Assembly: GCA_030374805.1 (NCBI GenBank)
Contig: JARGSG010000134.1
Location: 33,775 to 97,774, forward strand
DNA: 64,000 nt
Direction of reading: 5' to 3'
From: Gracilaria gracilis
Taxonomy: Eukaryota; Rhodophyta; Florideophyceae; Gracilariales; Gracilariaceae
Shown piece by piece: positions 41,983 to 53,400 of the stretch (position 1 is its first letter; each line of letters begins with the position of its first letter). Made by a program: the position numbers and the translations under genes. The notes under the pieces are model-generated. The model was not told the DNA's origin and did no database searches. It saw nothing but the letters and a program-made list of their open reading frames with translations.

Positions 41983-43329
41983 TTAAGATCTACCTCGTTA
42001 CATGAAGGTCTCTCTCTCTTACACTGATCGATTGTGTGGTGTAGCATAGACCCAACTTCATTTCCTGTCTTGTTACCAGGCCAATGGCCTTCTGTTAAAC
42101 CGAAAACATTCGTGATCCCTACATTACTGACATGACATCCGAAAATATCGAACTTAGGCCCACTCACAAAATGCAAAATGAAGCTGTACTGGGTTTCGGA
42201 GCAAACGTGGGAGCAGTACCTTTTCTGCGAAATCAAATACTATGTGCACAAACTCGGAGTGCGATTGGGCTTTGCGACGGAGTTTCTTGTAGTAATACAA
42301 TTCGTGAAGTGCTTTAGATCTGTGTCTTTCTCTCGGTTGCAAAAGTATTTCCTTTTTCCCACTGTCTTCCATCGTATTTGCCTCATTCAGGAGCGTCATG
42401 CAGGTATCACAAAAGTCGCTTCCAGACTTCAGCATCCTCAGTGTAGGCACATAAACTCTCCACACCGTACGAAATCCGTACGTACTAAGTGGCTCTTCCG
42501 GTCTTCGTTGCTTGCATGCTGTGGTGTGATACACAGAATCAACAATGTCACTTCACTTTCCTTTCTAATCCTCATAAACCGAATGGGTCGTCATCCTGCT
42601 CGGTAAGTGCATCACCGGGGTCTCGTGTGCAGATCTCCGACCCGTGGGACAAGTGATTGCGTGAATATCACTGAACCACTGTAGGAATGATAGGACTACC
42701 ATTGACTGCACCGACAAAGAGCCTTTTCGACGTGTGTTTTCCAGAGTACTGTGAGCTGCAAAGGATGTGCTGTTTGATACCCTACTTGCGTACTGTGAGA
42801 CTGTTTTGGGGTGTACCTGGACAACTGCTGCGAAAGCTTTCGCACATAAACACACTCCCCGTAGAGCGTACTGTGTTGTTACTCTTCCACTGACGTTCTC
42901 TTGCCTCCGATGTCGTTTTCTGTACTGGGCCTCCTGCGCATCACTTTCCATTAGTTCATTGGGAGAATCGGGTGGAGCGCTTAGCGCCAGCAATATTCAG
43001 CGCCCTGCATGAATGCAATCGGGTTCAGACAATAAAGCAAACCTTTCGGAAAGCTGTTCGCTATGTTCAAACCCACAAGATGTTTTGCACACGCACTGAG
43101 CCGTGTAAGATTGATAGTGGTGTTTTGCGTTGGTAAGTATGTCCTCCGCTGCGAGGTGTTGGTCTCCTGAAAGCTCCACATCTTGTGGCAGAAGTACTGG
43201 CAGATCATATCGACCTTCTTCGTCTGTGCCGTCAATGAGAGTGTGTTGGCGCTGTGTGCTGTCCGGAGTACTCGAAAGATCTAATTGTTGGAGCGCTTTG
43301 GCTTCGCAGAGTATGTGTTCGGCTTGCAT
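41983..43329 (-). pseudogene. Interrupted transposase-like gene (DUF7869-like), 5' part
   Basis: Minus-strand blocks: CVCKTSCGFEHSEQLSERF; after a stop near 42997, CLCAKAFAAVVQVHPKTVSQ; TGRRSAHETPVMHLPSRMTT; after a stop at 42565, VYVPTLRMLKSGSDFCDTC; YYYKKLRRKAQ then HIVFDFAEKVLLPR (probable first catalytic Asp). After a frameshift near 42170 come GPKFDIFGCHVSNVGITNVF and GNEVGSMLHHTIDQ, then EVDLNA at the junction with the inserted retrotransposon. Removing the insertion and one CCGCG restores the frame into DNCSGQNKNR. The stops and the frameshift show it was decaying apart from the insertion. The family name is from memory and is tentative. Confidence 0.6.
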
Positions 43330-44029
43330 ATCTTATGTGGAGTATGTGGTGTGTTTTGGAAGTTGTGATTTGAAGGAATGTGAACCCGCCGGTGGCGCAA
43401 GAAAAACGATTCAGGTGTATCTCCGAAATGGTACCAATTTTTTTATAGAACAGAGAACCGCCCACGCTGCGGTTGGTGGATTTGCGCACGTTCTGGACAT
43501 CCAGTTGTTCTGGTTTTCGTCTCAATGACAGCAGCTGAAGCTGAGTTTTCTGCACATGTGCATATCTTCTGGTACACCAAAACTGCCACAAGGAGTTTTT
43601 AAAGTGGATCGACACACAAGTTTCGTTTTTATGCTGTGTGACACGGGGCGTGGTAGGTGACACATCCGGCCCATTGTGGTAACTGTGCAATTCGTGCTTT
43701 AAATATAGCAGCACCAATTTATGAAACAGAAGAGAACCTTGAATTTGAAGCAGAGAGATTTCCTTGATCTCTGGTTACGGCGCATCATATGTAATGGAAG
43801 CAAAATGGTTGTTTACACCAAATATTGTCACATTGCATATTGCACGACCTCAGGGTTGCATACTTAAAGGGCAAAAGCATTCTCTCCTTTCCGCTTCTTC
43901 GTTACCAACCACTGTTAAAAATGACATCGATTGCTTTCAATGTTTCAGCCCGTTTGTTTGAAAACGACGGACAAAAGCTATAGCGGAGGAGCCCCGGCAT
44001 ATCCAATATCGTAAAAAAATCGTTGTTCC
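43330..44029. other. No clear gene
   Basis: The minus strand is open at 43717-43232 in another frame without recognisable motifs. It may include the N-terminus of the interrupted gene. Confidence 0.3.
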
Positions 44030-44870
44030 AGATCAATGTTTGGAGTAAGAACACAAATATGTTCAACAATATGGGAAACTATCGTTGAAAGAGTTCCATA
44101 GTACGAAAAGCCATGTCATATATTGTGGAGTTTTCTGTTTTTGAAGGTTTATGCTGTTGAGCATATTAATAGTATGATAACAGGGGCAGATGAAAAAACC
44201 TATCGCCAATGGTCGAAGCTTTTTATTCGAGTTTTGGCAGATCTACAAGTGGTATGTAAAGAAAATTGTTTTTTGTTCTTAATTATTGCTAACATTGTTA
44301 AAGATTAATTGGGAGAAACATTTTTTGTCTAGCGTTTACGGAGCCTATTGTTCAGTTGATGGAGTTGATTTCAAAACACAAGAACCCTATGGGTTGGATT
44401 CTTGTTGGTATATTTACAAGTTTAAAGGGCCAGAATTCCGTTATGAAATTGGCATTTATATAGGGACTTCTCAAATCATATGGGCGTATGGCATATTTGC
44501 TTGTGGGGAGTATTTTGATTTTAAAATATTCAAACTTGGTATGCTAAATGTTTTGCAAACAAATGAGAAAGTAACGACTGATGGTACAGTACCTATCTTC
44601 ACGAAAAATGCTTATGATCGGAAATTTGCGATGACTCAAATATGAAGACGGTCATTCCAAACGTGCTTGCATGGCATGAAACTGTGAACCGTCGAATGAA
44701 AATTTTTTTTCTTTTGGGTCACCGATTTTGTCATAGTTTGAACTTTCACTCCAAATGCTTTTTTGCGGTTTTAAACAAAACTCAGTTCATGATAGAAAAC
44801 GAAAACCCTCTTTTTAAGATTTCTATATAAGTATATCTTAACAGAACTAAATACAAGTATTTCTCAACCA
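44030..44870 (+). pseudogene. Harbinger-type DDE_4 transposase, copy 2
   Basis: SMFGVRTQICSTIWETIVE, then after a TAG CHILWSFLFLKVYAVEHINS, GADEKTYRQWSKLFIRVLAD; a 52-bp intron; INWEKHFLSSVYGAYCSVDG (first Asp region); FKGPEFRYEIGIYIGTSQII; and CGEYFDFKIFKLG (second Asp). The third block is degraded (VTTDGTV where copy 1 has VVADKGY). The remainder after 44,641 is out of frame. It matches copy 1 at 19 kb block by block but has diverged strongly. No companion ORF is identified close by. Confidence 0.75.
44252..44303 (+). other. Intron (52 bp) in Harbinger-type transposase copy 2
   Basis: GTATGT donor after LADLQV, ATTGTTAAAG acceptor before INWEKH. Phase 0, at the same codon as the intron in copy 1. 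Confidence 0.85.
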
Positions 44871-45606
44871 GTTTTTGGTCCGTCAGATTATTTTAAATGA
44901 ATATAGCAGTAGTAATGGAAGTATATGCCACAGTTTTCGTCTTTTGAAATAAAATACTTCAATGCTAACAGTAAATGGCATGTCTTGTTTGAGGGTGATG
45001 TATATATTCAAAAATCACATTCTTACCTGCGTTTGTGACTTTATTTGTATTAACTACGCCCGTAAATGTCAAGGCACAAGAAAATAGAATCCTGTTGTTG
45101 TTTCCTGATTTCTATAATACACATTACAGACTTCATTTGGTTGAATAGATAGTGAAGTACATAATATGTGCCATTTTGTGTCATATAGACATATTATGTC
45201 TATATGACACAAAATTGCACTCAGGTCTTTTTCATTAAGTTTCAACGTCATTTTCTTGTTATTTACTGTTGGAAACAAGCATTATCGCCTTCGTTAGTGT
45301 TTTTTAACCGAGAGTATTTTATACTCGTTGTACACAGCTGCTAACTATATTGATCATATTTTAAATGTTCGCTCATTAGGAACATTTAGACGCCCACTGT
45401 TCTTTGAATTTGGCATGTCTGGTTCTTTAACGTAATTTTCTGCAAAACTGCAGTTTTCTGCTACATAAGAACGTAGTCACAATGGAATCCATCTTTAATG
45501 ACTCCAACAAAAGTTCAAGAACAAAGAAGGACCCAATATTGTCTATTGCACACAACAATATTTTTGGAATACCACACTCCTTTTTCGTCCTTGAGACTCT
45601 ACATAC
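44871..45606. other. AT-rich region with a perfect palindrome
   Basis: No gene is supported. A minus-strand open frame at 45278-45069 (LKLNEKDLSAILCHIDIICL) is short and motif-free. Confidence 0.3.
45173..45215. repeat. 43-bp perfect palindrome
   Basis: Arms of 21 bp (ATTTTGTGTCATATAGACAT then A, and its exact complement) around a single T at 45194. Confidence 0.95.
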
Positions 45607-46730
45607 TTGCTTTCCCGCATTCTCCCGAGCGCTCTGTCAGTGCAACAGTCTATTTGCTGCGTGCAGAGCGTGGAAGGGGCGACCGTCGCCGTCACCGCGG
45701 CCGTTGTCGCCGCCGCCGCCTCGCCCGCCACTCATTCGTGGCATGTACCGCCACGCGACATGAAATTTTTTGCTCAGTGCTTCTGCATAGTCGCCCTTCT
45801 CGCCATCCCCTGCTTGAGTGCTCGACGGTTGTTGTGAACATGGTTGCCTTCTTCTTCCTCAGGTTGCTCTCGCTTTCGTTTGTTCTCACCTTCGCGAACT
45901 GAAAGATATCTGTTCGATTGCTCTTCCCCTGCTTTTCACTTTCTGTCGATGCGATGATTGCGTTCATCACCACCTCTTTGCTGTCTTCCGTTTTTTCTTT
46001 GCGTTGCTTCTCATCCTGCTTGGGAGCTGCTTCTTCCGCTCTGCTGCCCTCTTTCGTTCTAAGCTTTCTTGCGTGCGCGTCTGCTTTGCTTCGTTTCCAA
46101 CCTGCAAACCTGTGGCGACGTGATTCTGCATTCGGGCTGCATTTTTGCTTGCTCCGCTCTCAACATCTTTTTCTCGTTCTGCCTTCGCTTTGCGCTTGCT
46201 ATATACCCACCATGCTGGTATTCACGCATATCAATGCACTGCACCACGTTCTATTGTATTATATTCTGCTAGCGTTGCTCACACGCCGACAGCCTTCGCC
46301 ACGTACCAGACGCCACCAACCGTTCACAGGCATCGCCAACCCGTCGCGCGCCCTTCGCACTCCGCCACGGAACGGTGCCCATGCGCTGTGCTCGTGCATC
46401 CACAGCCGCGGCGCACCGGCACGCCTCGTCCGCCACCGTCAGCTGGAAAGCCCGCTCGGAAAAGCACGACGAGGAAGCGGCGCGCGGGCAAGCACTCGCC
46501 GCGGTGGTGAAAGTAAGCGCGCGGCAAACGCGTCGAACGCGTCGCCTGTCGCCGAGCTCAGTTGCGTGCTGGTGGCGATGAGCGTGTCGGCTGCGACACG
46601 TCATTCGGCGGATGACCGTCGCGTTGATGCGGCGCGTGGTATGGCGGACGTTGTTGAGGCTTTGGGCAGGCTAAGTATCAACGGGGGGGAACGTGAAGGA
46701 CAACACTCCTTGGAGGCGATTTGAAGTACT
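45607..46730 (+). other. GC- and CT-rich region, possible gene fragment
   Basis: Composition changes sharply from the AT-rich flank. Several plus frames are open, including 45918-46724 and 46375-46581 (WKARSEKHDEEAARGQALAA, followed by a GTAAGC donor-like site). A second stretch (SAADDRR-like ADDRRVDAARGMADVVEAL) looks protein-like. None has a recognisable domain, and open frames are expected in such GC-rich DNA. The region ends at the dispersed repeat at 46,762, so a real gene here would be truncated. Confidence 0.25.
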
Positions 46731-46761
46731 TAGTTAATTTCCGCATCATACGTTAGTAGAT

Positions 46762-46980
46762 AAATATGAGCTACACCACTATTAGCGTGTCGCCTCGCTG
46801 AGGTAATTTCCACACAAGTACACGTGGATTGCACGGCTCGAGGCGCCGCTTAGCGGGTGTGAAAAGCACACGTGTAGCACGGATATGCAAGAGGCAGTGC
46901 ACCCAGCATTGCTGTATTTACTTAGATATTTTATAGATTATTTTGCACGGCGCACCCCCTGTCAGTGGTGCGCTGAGTTC
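46762..46980 (+). repeat. 217-bp dispersed repeat, copy 2
   Basis: Opposite orientation and roughly 85 percent identity to 7004-7220. AGTACTTAG occurs on both sides (46727-46735 and 46980-46988) and could be a target duplication, although the right copy may be part of the repeat. Confidence 0.7.
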
Positions 46981-46984
46981 AGTA

Positions 46985-47700
46985 CTTAGAGGGTTAAGCA
47001 TCGCTCCCCCAAGGAAACTGCCCCTTGCCAAGCAAGGGCTTCCTGGCTCTAACTATCACGCCTTCGCGAATTGTTCACCTCCAAGTGGAGTGACGACTGC
47101 GTTGTTCACGTATATTTACCCCCCTTGTGGCGCTCAGAGTATAACCACTATTTGTGTGTCTCGTTCCGACCTATTGTCGTATACTCGCCCCTGAATTGGG
47201 TTTGCTTTACTCTCTCTTTTTCCCCCACTCTGGTGGTTTGCTTTCTCCCCTCTTTGGGTTTGCCTTTTTGCCCTGTTCGCAGTGGCCCGTTTCCAACACC
47301 TTGTCGTTGCCGTGCTACTCTCTTTCGAGGACTCATCTCGTGACCGTGTGAACAAGTGGATCTCTACCGACTAATAACCAGCCTCACGCTCCGACGCTTG
47401 TCGTGGTGGTTTGACCTCGGATTTACACCCGGCTTAGCTGTGTCATTCCCGGAGTGCTCCGTTCGCTGTGCTGCCCTGTCGAGGGGTAGATTCCGAACGT
47501 CTTCGTGAGCTTGCGCTCTTCCCGCCAAAGCCGTTGCTCCACAAGACGGTCGTGTCGAGGGGTCGACCGCTGCAGATGAAGGTTAGCGGACGCTATTGTG
47601 GGCGGCCGCAGGAGGTGGCGGCACTGTTTGTCGTCTTTCATGGCGATGGTGCAGATAAGATTGTGTGAGTGTTTCATACTGTCGTACAAATACCGATAAG
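46985..47700 (+). repeat. Degenerate Ty3-type leader
   Basis: Short blocks match the leaders at 22.3 and 57.6 kb (TGTGTGTCTCGTTCCG, GATTTACACCCGGC) in the same order, with otherwise diverged sequence. There is no coding region. It ends where the dyad-rich element begins. Confidence 0.45.
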
Positions 47701-50367
47701 GTGTGGGGTCCGCCTGGTAGAGGGAGCGCGCGAGGGCTCAACCTAAAGGGGAAAAACACACAACCAATATGGTAGTAGGGCACCTGAAACCCGCAGGGGC
47801 AAACGGCGGGGCAACTAGGCTAGACCGTATAGGTGTACGGTAGTAGACGTCGACGCGCGGTAAAACCTGAATAGTAATAGAGTAGCAAGTGACCAAGATG
47901 GTATAGTTACTGCCCTAGTGGTGCCTGACTTTACAATACCCAAGAGGGAAGGCGAGGTGCACCACAATATATACAAGGTGCACCGACGCCGATCTCCCAT
48001 GCGGGCATCACGTCATCGCCTGCGCCCATGGCCTACTGTCATGCGCTAGCAATGATTGACTATCCTAGAATATAAATTAGAAATTAGAAATTATAAAATA
48101 CAGAATACCAATTGGGTACAGTGCAGCCAGCAAGGCCCACCCGTAGGCCCACGTGGCACCAACCCATTGAGGTCTCATTGTACTACAGACCCCCTTCCTA
48201 CCCTAAGCCACGCTCTCGTGGCTCCTAGATCCTCTCACCAAGTTTGGTGGCATTGCCATACCAATCGGGATCTCGGCACATCGCATTGGTTGTCTTGCGA
48301 TATGCGCCGCGCTTGTACCACAATGGGGAGCGCTTCTCCGTCCCACCATAGTGGGTACCATTTTCATTTCGGAACGCACAATATCTCCCGGCCTCACCTT
48401 CATGGCCTTCGAAAACCAGTTCGGATTGTGCCCTGGCTATCTTCTGGTTGACGGCAACCTGGCAAAAAAAATTGCGATACCATTAGATTTCTTCACTGAC
48501 CACTCAGGTATACTCGCAAAAGAACTCGTGTAGATTTCCACCTCTTCCGGGTACCACAATCCCTTAAGGGCTTCAGCATTCCCATATTTGTCATAGCCTT
48601 CGCATGTTGCTCGCCTGTCTCGGCCGATGACACCATTCGGGTTCGTGCAATTACCAATTTGCACATGACCAGCAAATGAGCCGACCTCTTACCTTCAGGG
48701 TTTCTACGATTCGGGCCAAATAGGGGACACTGTCCCTCGTCCGTTGCTTAGAAGCTATACCTCGAAGGTGTCTATTCTCGCCACTGACAGGTGTGGATAC
48801 CGGCACGGTGGAAGATGCAGACAATTCCCAAGAGATACACTCTGTCGCGTTGAGCGATGCGCTTGGCGCTTCATTCAATACCCCTAAGGTTGATGGATGG
48901 CCGCTTCGGTTGGCGTCTGCAGTGTACTGCCACAAAGGGTTCCAGTTTCATGTACATCAAACCACCCTCGGTGTCGATCATCCAAGACGAGCGCGAAACC
49001 TTATCGTGGTCAAAATAGCGCGAGAACCATCTAGGAACCATGTCGATTCTGTCTTCAAAGAATACCACACAAAGGTCTCGATTGGTTTCGTACCTTATAA
49101 GGACATAAACTTTCATGGTAAGCATAAAAACTCGCTCCGTTCTAGACCGTCCGAGGTATATTCATGTCCTTTCTGGCCTCGCTCCCATCCCGTAGCGGTC
49201 TCCTTCCTCCCTCTATGGTTGCGGCATCACCATATAGGTCCTGGCATGTGCCAATGGTTTGGCCTCCTTGCCGTTCGTTACCATCATGGTTGATTATGTT
49301 GTTCCATAAAGGTTTTTGATAGTACCACACAGGTTCATTTCATGCTCTCTTTCTGATTTCCATAACTCTGAAGCACCTTTAAGGTTTCCATCGTACCATA
49401 AAGGGCTGCGCAGCATTATTAATGTCTCCCGCGCAGTTCCATGCTCCACCTTTAAGGTTCATTCCAAACCGCATCAGTCCCCATGGGTGTCGTTCTTCAT
49501 GACCACGAAGGTTTGGTTCTTCACAGCCCCTGTCCAGGTGACGCAATTTTCCATCGTGTCTCTACTGCCACAAACAGCTAAAACCAAATTGGTAGACCTT
49601 TCAGTTGCCCTTCTGTGCGTTGCGAGCGTCACGTAGTACCGATTTGGTAACTTGGCGGGTGCCGCGCGACGACGCGCGAGTGCCAGCAATGTACCTGAAT
49701 GGTTCTGAAGGATCTCTTGGCGCGCATACGCGTATACGCTGCACCAGACCAATGAGGTTACTTGCAAGGCGAATCAAAAAATTGCACGCCGAAATTACTC
49801 CACCAAACGGTATCAAAAACGCCGAAACACCTTTTGGTCTGTATCTCGGGAACCAAGCGGTTTCAGAAGCTGAGAATAGCCGAATCGGGTGCGCGGCACG
49901 CCCAAAATACTTTTATTTTTTGACCATGCTGGTGCATGCTCCCTACACACAATAGTGTAAACCGAATCGGTTACCAAGCTCGGCGCTCTGCGGATATGGC
50001 GCGCGTCTTTCGCTTATCAAAAAACGTAATTTTTTGACTTTCACCACTTGGGTTTGGAGCCATGCGTGCGCGGCGCGTGCCATGAAAGTGCGCGCGCGTG
50101 CTTGCGGCGTGCCAGCTTTGGCGTCGCTGCGACGCTGACGCGCAAAGCGCATCCCTCGTCGAGCTTCGTTTGGTACGTCGTCATCGCTAAACCTTCACGG
50201 TCTTCCGGCAACCCTTCTTGGTCTCTTTGGTGCACTCTGATTAACGTTTCCCAGTTGGTGTTAGCTTCTTCATTAAAGTTATCCAGTTAGGTTCTAGTTA
50301 GCTTCAATTATCTCTTCAGTTACCTTATCGGTGTGTTGCTCAGCGCCTGAGGGAAAGCACGAAAACA
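47701..50367 (-). repeat. Probable 3' LTR region of the minus-strand chromovirus
   Basis: Right boundary: on the minus strand the polypurine tract GAGGAAAAGGGGGGGA (50383-50368) is followed by TGTTTTCGTGC at 50367, as expected for PPT then LTR. The left boundary near 47,701 (TGTGGGGTCCGCC) is inferred from where the ACC-N5-GGT dyads begin; it would make an unusually long LTR of about 2.7 kb. The 5' LTR was lost to the insertion at 56,992, so the limits cannot be tested inside the window. No coding frames are credible here. Confidence 0.5.
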
Positions 50368-50383
50368 TCCCCCCCTTTTCCTC
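50368..50383 (-). other. Polypurine tract of the minus-strand chromovirus
   Basis: GAGGAAAAGGGGGGGA on the minus strand, between the chromodomain stop and the LTR start. Confidence 0.75.
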
Positions 50384-50408
50384 AGAGCTGCGCATCACCT
50401 AGAAGATT

Positions 50409-53400
50409 TCATCCATCATTCGGCATGTCCTCTCCCTTGTGGTTCCAGTAGCTTACCCTGAAGTGGTGTGTTATGGCTGAGGGCGGCTCGGCGGTATCAC
50501 CGTCAGCGCCCCAGCCATACCAGCGTACCGTGTACTTTAGACCTTCTTGGGTACGGCGGTGACCTACAAGGTGTTCCACTGGGAACTCATTAGAGACCTG
50601 AGATGGTATTCTTTCACCACTTTGGTTCAGATGAGCATCGGTACCACTAGGGGTAGTTGTTTCCTCTGAAGGAGCAACTGTAATCCCCGCAGGTGGTACG
50701 TAGTCTGGGTCGTCACCCTGTTCGTCATCATTAACCTCGATGGGTGTCCCGCCTTCCTGGGGCTGAGTCCTCGGGCAACCGCTTGTGGGTCACGCGCAGA
50801 TTCTCCGCGTTCCTTCCTGGACTGAACCGTCCGAGGGGCAACCGTGATTCGGTCAATAGAGATCGTATTCTCTACACCATTTTGGTCCACCGTTACCGTG
50901 TGACCGGTCGACCGAATTACCTTGAAAGGTCCCGATGATTTCGGAAGAAGCTTAGAATTGATATCTCCATCAATAGCTTCATCATCGGCTTCATCACCCG
51001 GTAGTGGTTTAGCTCCCTTTGGAGGATGGACAATAAAGACATATTGACTCGGCGTAGCCGTTACCACTTGGGTTACCTTTCGGTCGTAGTCCTCCTTGTA
51101 CCGCTTCTGGGATGCTGTGAGCTTGCTCTCAGCATGCTTGAGAGCACGCCTCAACCTCAAAAGGGTATTCCGTTTAACCTGTGATGGTGTGAGCGAACCG
51201 GCGGCGTCTCGTTCTAATGGTTCTCCTTCAACAACAATACATGGTGGGTGTCTTGACAGTATCAAGTCAAACGGCGTGGTCTGCGTCGCTCGATGAACCT
51301 GAAGGTTATATGTGTACGTCAAGGGCTGCACGAGCTCGTCCCAACCAGTTTGGTGTTCTTCCGTATAGTGGCGTAATCTAGATACCAGTGTTCGGTTAAA
51401 GAGCTCCGCTTGCCCATTCGTTTGTGGATGATAGGCAGTAGTGAAGTAGTTCTTAATACCCAAGAGGTTACAAACAGCTTCAAAAAACTTCGGAGCTAAG
51501 TTCGAACCATTGTCGGTAAGTAGATAAAGCGGTGCACCATACGGGTAGATCCAATTATTCAAGAACGCCACCGCGAGGGTCGTAGATTTCGTGTCCTTCA
51601 AGAGTATCGCTCACGTGAGCTTCGAGAACCTGTCGGTGATTACGATGATGTAATAATACCCCCTTGTGGTTTTGGTAATGGACCTAGAAGGTCTATTGCG
51701 ACGAACTCGAGAGGACCCGCTGCAGGGAATAACTTCAAGAATTTCCTGTGCTTACGGAGACCTCCACGGGTACGTACGCAAGATTCGCATTGACCTACAA
51801 AGGTATATATATCGTTAGCCATATGGGGCCAGTAGTACCCTTGCCTCAAGGTGTAGTACATTCTTGTACCTCCAGAGTGTCCTGATAGCCTTGAGTAGTG
51901 GGCCAGGTACAGCACCCGAGGGCGTAGCACCTTGGGCACCACCTTCTGAAGAGAACCATCAATAGGAGCTCGCCTCACCAGGAAACCATTTCGGTCGACG
52001 TAAAAGTTCGAGTCTTTCATACCTACTTGGTCCATGAGAGAGCGGCAATAAACATCGTTTGCTTGCTCTCTCAGGAATTCCTCACGGGTAATCGGCATGA
52101 CGACCGTTTCCTCGAGGGCGAGTATTTCCCGAGCGATGGCATCACTAAACCACGTATCCTCTTCGGGTAAAGTCCAGTAACCTTCTAAGGTATCACTATA
52201 ACCGTCAGGGTCTATAGAGATGCTAAAGCATGGGATATCATCTTCTACCGGTTCGGTATCCAGAACACCTGTGATAATGCGAGACATCGCGTCAGCAACG
52301 TTGTGCTTTATACCTGGACGGTACTGTACGTCGTACTCGAACTCTAAAAGTCGTAACCGCCATTGGGCAAGTCTGCCTGATGCGTCGGCAAGACCCAGTA
52401 TCCACCGTAGGGCATCATGGTCGGTTTGAAGCGTAAACCTTTCACCATATAGATAGGGACGGAGCATCAACATGCTCCAGACTACTGCCAGACATTCCTT
52501 TTCGGTTGTTGTGTAGTTCTTTTCTGCAGCGTGCAAAGCACGGCTCCAGTACCCTATAGGTAGTTTGTCGCCGTTTTCTTGCTCCTGCATAAGACAACAA
52601 CCAATTTGGGCGTCCGAGGCGTCAGTATCCAACGTGTATCGTAAACCAGCTTTGGGTAATGCCAAGATGGGAGGTGTCAAGAGCGCATGTTTCAGCGCCT
52701 CGAACGCATGTATCTCCTCATTGGTAAGACATTCAGACCTTGTAGGTTGGCCTTTCAGTGGCTTCCTGTTGAGGGGAGCCGCTATCTTGGCAAATCCCTT
52801 GATAAACCGGCGGTACACATTGCACAAACCTATAAAGGATCGGATTTCCGTTTGAGACGTGGGTGGCTTCGCCTCCTGCACGGCCCGGATATTCTGCGGC
52901 GTCACTTCTAACCTCCCAGGGCTGATGATATGACCAAGGTATTCTACCTCTTTGGTGAAGAATTAGCATTTGCGGAGCTTCAACGTTACTCCAGACTCCC
53001 TCAAAAGGTTCAAAACTTCCCTGAAATGGTGGAAATGTTTCTCTACCGTTCTGGAATACATTATTACATCGTCGATGTATACCAGAGCGGTTCTCTACTT
53101 CACCTTCGAAAGAATTATATCTAACGCCCTCTGAAAGGTAGCCGGGGCATGCCGCAACCCAAAGGGCATACGCGTAAAGCGGAATAACCCAGCGTGGCAA
53201 GTAAACGTTGTTTTGTCCTTGTCTTCTTCCCTGATAGGTACCTGCCAATAACCACAATTGGCATCGAGCGTAGTAAAGATCTTGGCGTTGCCCAACGATT
53301 CTATACACTCGTCCATTCTAGGTATTGGGTACGAATCCCTAATGGTCATACTATTCAGTTTTCTGTAGTCCACACAGAACCGCATACGGGTATCATTCTT

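Noticed and set aside
45918-46724. 268-codon open frame as a real membrane protein
   Set aside because: Residues follow the CT- and GC-rich composition, other frames are equally open, and no domain is seen.
48056-49650. Non-coding GC-balanced region as a protein gene
   Set aside because: Frames are short on both strands. The apparent regularity comes from the ACC-N5-GGT dyads, not from codons.
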